From: JAKEHZ01 sp035280505 | GTDB lineage: Bacteria; Acidobacteriota; Blastocatellia; RBC074 | NCBI GenBank assembly: GCA_035280505.1 | Contig: DATEFT010000681.1 | Coordinates: 1 to 6,719, forward strand | Reading direction: 5' to 3' | Length of the DNA stretch: 6,719 bases | Shown: in pieces, positions 3,756 through 6,719 of the stretch | Numbering within the stretch: the stretch's first letter is position 1 | How the letters are laid out: every line of letters starts with the position of its first letter | Translations under genes and position numbers: made by a program | The notes under the pieces: model-generated | What the model saw: the letters and a program-made list of their open reading frames with translations, nothing else | The model's database searches: none | What the model was told of the DNA's origin: nothing

Positions 3756-6719
3756 CTATCTCCATTCGCCCTGGATGACGAAGGCCGCCCAGAAGTAGGG
3801 CGAAGACCAGCGCCCGCCCGTCATCCGCATCATCTCGAGTTGCGCCGCGCGCAAGGCGGCGGCCGGGCGCAGCCGTTCTTTCAATATCCCGCGGTAGAAA
3901 CGTTTCATCAATTCCGCGGTTGCGAGATCATCGACCTGCCACAGACTGGCGACGACCCGTTGCGCGCCCGCATACATAAAGCCGCGGGTCAATCCCACGA
4001 GCCCCTCGCCCCGGATCTCCTTCCCCAGACCCGTTTGACAGGCGCTCAGCGCGACGACCTCCGCCCGGAGGCGCAGATTGTAGAGCTCGTGCATCCGGAG
4101 GAATCCGTCTTGTGGTTCGCCATTCTGATCCACCAGCGACAGGACCAACCCCGACAGCTCCGGATGCTCGTTGTTGAGCAGACCATGAGTGGCGAAGTGA
4201 ATGATGCGGTAACCGGACAGGTCGCTCTTCATGACGGTGGCGCGGCTCGCCTGAAAATCGGTCGCCTTCAGCAGCGATCCGGCGGGCACGAACGAAGCGA
4301 TCGCCCTGGCCTCGTCACGCGAGAACGGCAGGCGCCCCAGGCCGGCCCGATCCAGGCTCCGGATCGATCGCATCAAGGGAGAAGGATCCGAACCGGCCTC
4401 GGCGGCCCGAGCGGGAGCCGTCCCCGGCGAACTACCGGCTCGGCGTTTCACCGTCGTGGCGAGGCGCGGATCGTTCGCCTCGAAGACCGGATCGGCAAAG
4501 ACGGCGGCCGCCCCGGGCGCCGGCGCCCGCCCCGCCCATTCGCGCCGAATCATCGCCAGAACCGAGGCCGACGGCAGATTCACGATCTCGTGCTCGGCGA
4601 TCAGCGGCCGGTAATCGCCCTCGCCCGACGGCATCGGCAAAGCGGCGAACGGCAGATATTCGAGCGCTCCGGCCCCCACGATCAGCAATCGCTTCCCCTT
4701 CCACTGCCCGCGCAGCGAATCGGCGACGGAGCCCAGCAGCATTCGGCTCAAGTCACGGGCGGCGGGTTGAAACTTCGCGTCGGCCTGAGCGATCTCGTCG
4801 AGCCGCTTCGACTCCGGAAGCTCGGCCCGCGGCTGTCGCGCGGTCAGCAGTTGGTAGACGGCGCGGGTCGCCGCTTCGATCTCCGATCGCGCCGGAAGTT
4901 CTTGGCTGATGATCGCCTGCGGCGTGACCGCCCACAACCAGCTCCGCTTTTCACCGAGCGCGAACTCCAGCAAGACGGTCTCTTCATCGAGCAACTGCCG
5001 CTGGATCTCCTCGAGGCGCGGCGGCGCGGGCCGGGTGAGCGCGGCATAACGCGGGCTCGAGGTCCGGATCTGGGCTTCCACCTCCTGATAGCGGGCCGTG
5101 AGTTCGGAGATCTCCCGATCGAAGATCGGCGCCATCGCCTCCGACCCTTTCTGACTGTAGGCGTTGGCCCGTGCCGCGGCCTTGGCATTCAACTGCCGCT
5201 GCAACGCCTGTTCGCGTTCGAGCAACTGCGGGTCGGCGCCTTCGCGGATCCGGGCGCCGGATTCGGCCAGTTGCTCGAGCAGGCTGCGCGCCCGCGCCCG
5301 CTCACTGGATTGAAAGGCCAAGGACTCATAGCCGCTCCCGGGCTGCCGCCGATCCAGAGACATCAGCAGATCTGTGTGAAGTTCGAAACCGTTCTGCACC
5401 GTGCTGAGGAAGGAGACGCGCAGATCCTGGCGCGAGAGGTTGGTCCGCACGGACTCCCAGATCTCCAGCGCACTCTCGATCTGTTCGCGCGCCTCGTTGA
5501 GCTTGCCGGTCGAATAGTTGGTTCGCGCCAGGTCGGAGAGCGTATCGGCCTCCATCCGGCGCTCGCCCATCGATCGGAACAGCGCCAGCGATTGGCCCAG
5601 ATAGTCCAGCGACCGCTCGGCCTCGCCGCCCAGAAATGAGACCTCGCCCAGAGCCTGCAGGGCCCTGGCCACGCACGGGCGATTATCCTGTTGCCGGCAC
5701 AGATTCAGTTGTCGGGTGTAATGATCGGCCGCCTTCGCCCGATCGCCCAACATCAGATAGGCATCACCGACGTATCCCAACGAGGGACCCTCCAGCAAGC
5801 CATTCTCGATCCGGTGCGCTATCTCCAGGGCTCGCAGATGCAACTGCAGCGACTGCTGATTCTCTCCCAGCGCCCTGTGAGCCAGCCCCAGATCGTTAAG
5901 AGTCTTACACTCGAACATTTCGACCTCGAAGATCGAGAGAGATTGCTGCGCCCGCTTCAGATAGTCGATGGAGATCCGCGGCTCACCCAACAACAGATAG
6001 GTGTTTCCGATCGCCGCGACCGCCAGCGCCTCGCCGAGTCTCTTCTTGAGCCCGGCGAAGATTCCGCGCACCTGCTGGTAGGCCTCCAAAGCCGCCTGAT
6101 AATTGCCATGGTCTCGCTCAATGCCCCCGAGCGCCATCGTAATGTTCGCGACCTGGTAATCGTCGCCCAGATCCCTGGCGAGTTGAATGGCACGATGGTA
6201 GCGCTGCAGAGCGATCTGCGGCTCTCCATACAGCCGATAGTCACTCGCGATATACTGCGAGACTTTGAGCTCTTCGGCGCGATCCCCTACCTCACGCCAC
6301 CGGGCCAGGGCTTGCTCCAACTTCTCCAGGCCCCGCCGCCGCTCCTCGCCGGTCTGATCGCGATCGATGATCGACGACCCCTCCACCATGGCGCTCTCAG
6401 CCTCGACGCGAAGCCGGTCCTGCGGAGTGGCCGGCCGCAACGCTTCGATCTTCAATTGGTAGCCGGTCGGACCGGCCTGACGATCGGGCGATGAGATCTC
6501 CAGGCGATAGCTCCCCGAAACTTCGGCCATGAAACGGAGATCGATATTCTGTCTTCCCTCATAGAGAACCATTCGATCCCTGGTGTCGAAGAGCACTCGC
6601 TCCGCCTGGGGAGCCAATAACCGGGCCGCCAACCGGATCTCCCGGCTGAACCGAATCTGCAGGTAATCGCCCGCCGAGAGATCGATCCGCCAGAGGCGGG
6701 TCTGCCCTCCGCCGATCTC
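3756..6719 (-). CDS. TPR-CHAT caspase-like cysteine protease, 5' end outside window
   Basis: The frame is open to the window edge, so 987 residues are visible and the start lies outside; the TTG at 6632 is only an internal leucine. Numbering from the first visible codon, residues 1-105 are the C-terminal part of a PPC-like beta-sandwich (GGGQTRLWRIDLSAGDYL, VSGSYRLEI, ALRPATPQDR). Residues about 125-425 carry seven TPRs whose LG core recurs exactly every 40 residues (157, 197, 237, 277, 317, 357, 397). A charged, probably coiled-coil linker follows (about 465-580). The CHAT domain occupies about 615-987: LEYLPFAALP, NLPSASVLAM, His845 in IIHFATHG, Cys894 in ALSACQTG, ASLWQVDD and the terminal PYFWAAFVIQGEW. 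The His/Cys dyad of clan CD proteases is intact, so it is probably active. CHAT proteases act in regulated proteolysis, including defence and cell-death systems; the target here is unknown. The missing N-terminus may hold a signal peptide, as in the TPR gene at the other end. Confidence 0.94.
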   Translation of the reverse strand, partial: EIGGGQTRLWRIDLSAGDYLQIRFSREIRLAARLLAPQAERVLFDTRDRMVLYEGRQNIDLRFMAEVSGSYRLEISSPDRQAGPTGYQLKIEALRPATPQDRLRVEAESAMVEGSSIIDRDQTGEERRRGLEKLEQALARWREVGDRAEELKVSQYIASDYRLYGEPQIALQRYHRAIQLARDLGDDYQVANITMALGGIERDHGNYQAALEAYQQVRGIFAGLKKRLGEALAVAAIGNTYLLLGEPRISIDYLKRAQQSLSIFEVEMFECKTLNDLGLAHRALGENQQSLQLHLRALEIAHRIENGLLEGPSLGYVGDAYLMLGDRAKAADHYTRQLNLCRQQDNRPCVARALQALGEVSFLGGEAERSLDYLGQSLALFRSMGERRMEADTLSDLARTNYSTGKLNEAREQIESALEIWESVRTNLSRQDLRVSFLSTVQNGFELHTDLLMSLDRRQPGSGYESLAFQSSERARARSLLEQLAESGARIREGADPQLLEREQALQRQLNAKAAARANAYSQKGSEAMAPIFDREISELTARYQEVEAQIRTSSPRYAALTRPAPPRLEEIQRQLLDEETVLLEFALGEKRSWLWAVTPQAIISQELPARSEIEAATRAVYQLLTARQPRAELPESKRLDEIAQADAKFQPAARDLSRMLLGSVADSLRGQWKGKRLLIVGAGALEYLPFAALPMPSGEGDYRPLIAEHEIVNLPSASVLAMIRREWAGRAPAPGAAAVFADPVFEANDPRLATTVKRRAGSSPGTAPARAAEAGSDPSPLMRSIRSLDRAGLGRLPFSRDEARAIASFVPAGSLLKATDFQASRATVMKSDLSGYRIIHFATHGLLNNEHPELSGLVLSLVDQNGEPQDGFLRMHELYNLRLRAEVVALSACQTGLGKEIRGEGLVGLTRGFMYAGAQRVVASLWQVDDLATAELMKRFYRGILKERLRPAAALRAAQLEMMRMTGGRWSSPYFWAAFVIQGEWR

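Noticed and set aside
3732..5639. A 635-residue open frame on the plus strand opposite the CHAT gene
   Set aside because: Its translation is Arg/Pro/Gln/Leu-rich without domain motifs, it lies antisense to a well-supported CHAT frame, and long antisense frames are common at this GC content.

Overview
The window appears to come from a GC-rich bacterium, most likely an acidobacterium (inference). The best clue is the pairing of TPR arrays with an N-terminal beta-sandwich domain (pattern 'LEPGxPLxREL...GQ...GIDVxVxLxGPDG...GxYRLxV...ARPATxxDR'), an architecture I associate with large TPR-CHAT protein families in Acidobacteriota. No rRNA, tRNA, CRISPR array, transposase or phage gene is visible.

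All five genes lie on the minus strand, so in transcription order the window reads from right to left. (1) 6719-3756: a TPR-CHAT caspase-like protease, open at the window edge, with an intact His/Cys dyad and seven TPRs spaced exactly 40 residues apart. (2) 3628-3098: a 176-residue four-helix membrane protein of clearly lower GC content than its neighbours, not recognised. (3) 2956-2150: a carbon-nitrogen hydrolase (nitrilase superfamily) with a complete Glu-Lys-Cys triad and a strong ribosome binding site. (4) 2047 (or 2107)-1280: a divergent pyrroline-5-carboxylate reductase-like enzyme in which two family signatures are replaced. (5) 906-1: an exported or membrane-anchored protein with the same N-terminal domain type as gene 1 and kinesin-light-chain-like TPRs, cut off by the left window edge; a C-terminal effector domain may lie outside.

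The most distinctive non-coding structure is at 1141-1280. A 130-bp imperfect palindrome with 13-bp perfect terminal inverted repeats is flanked by a 5-bp direct repeat TTTAT, as expected for a MITE-like insertion. It sits directly behind the stop codon of the reductase gene. A 26-bp stretch resembling its interior (23/26 identical) lies against the stop codon of the CHAT gene at 3730-3755, suggesting a dispersed element that lands at gene ends.

Genes 3 and 4 are the best candidate operon (hydrolase followed by reductase). Genes 1 and 5 look like members of a sensor/protease repertoire (TPR scaffold plus ligand- or surface-binding sandwich domain). Whether the membrane protein and the two enzymes are functionally linked to the CHAT protease is open: spacing (127, 141 and 373 bp between units) suggests several transcription units, and the link is only proximity.
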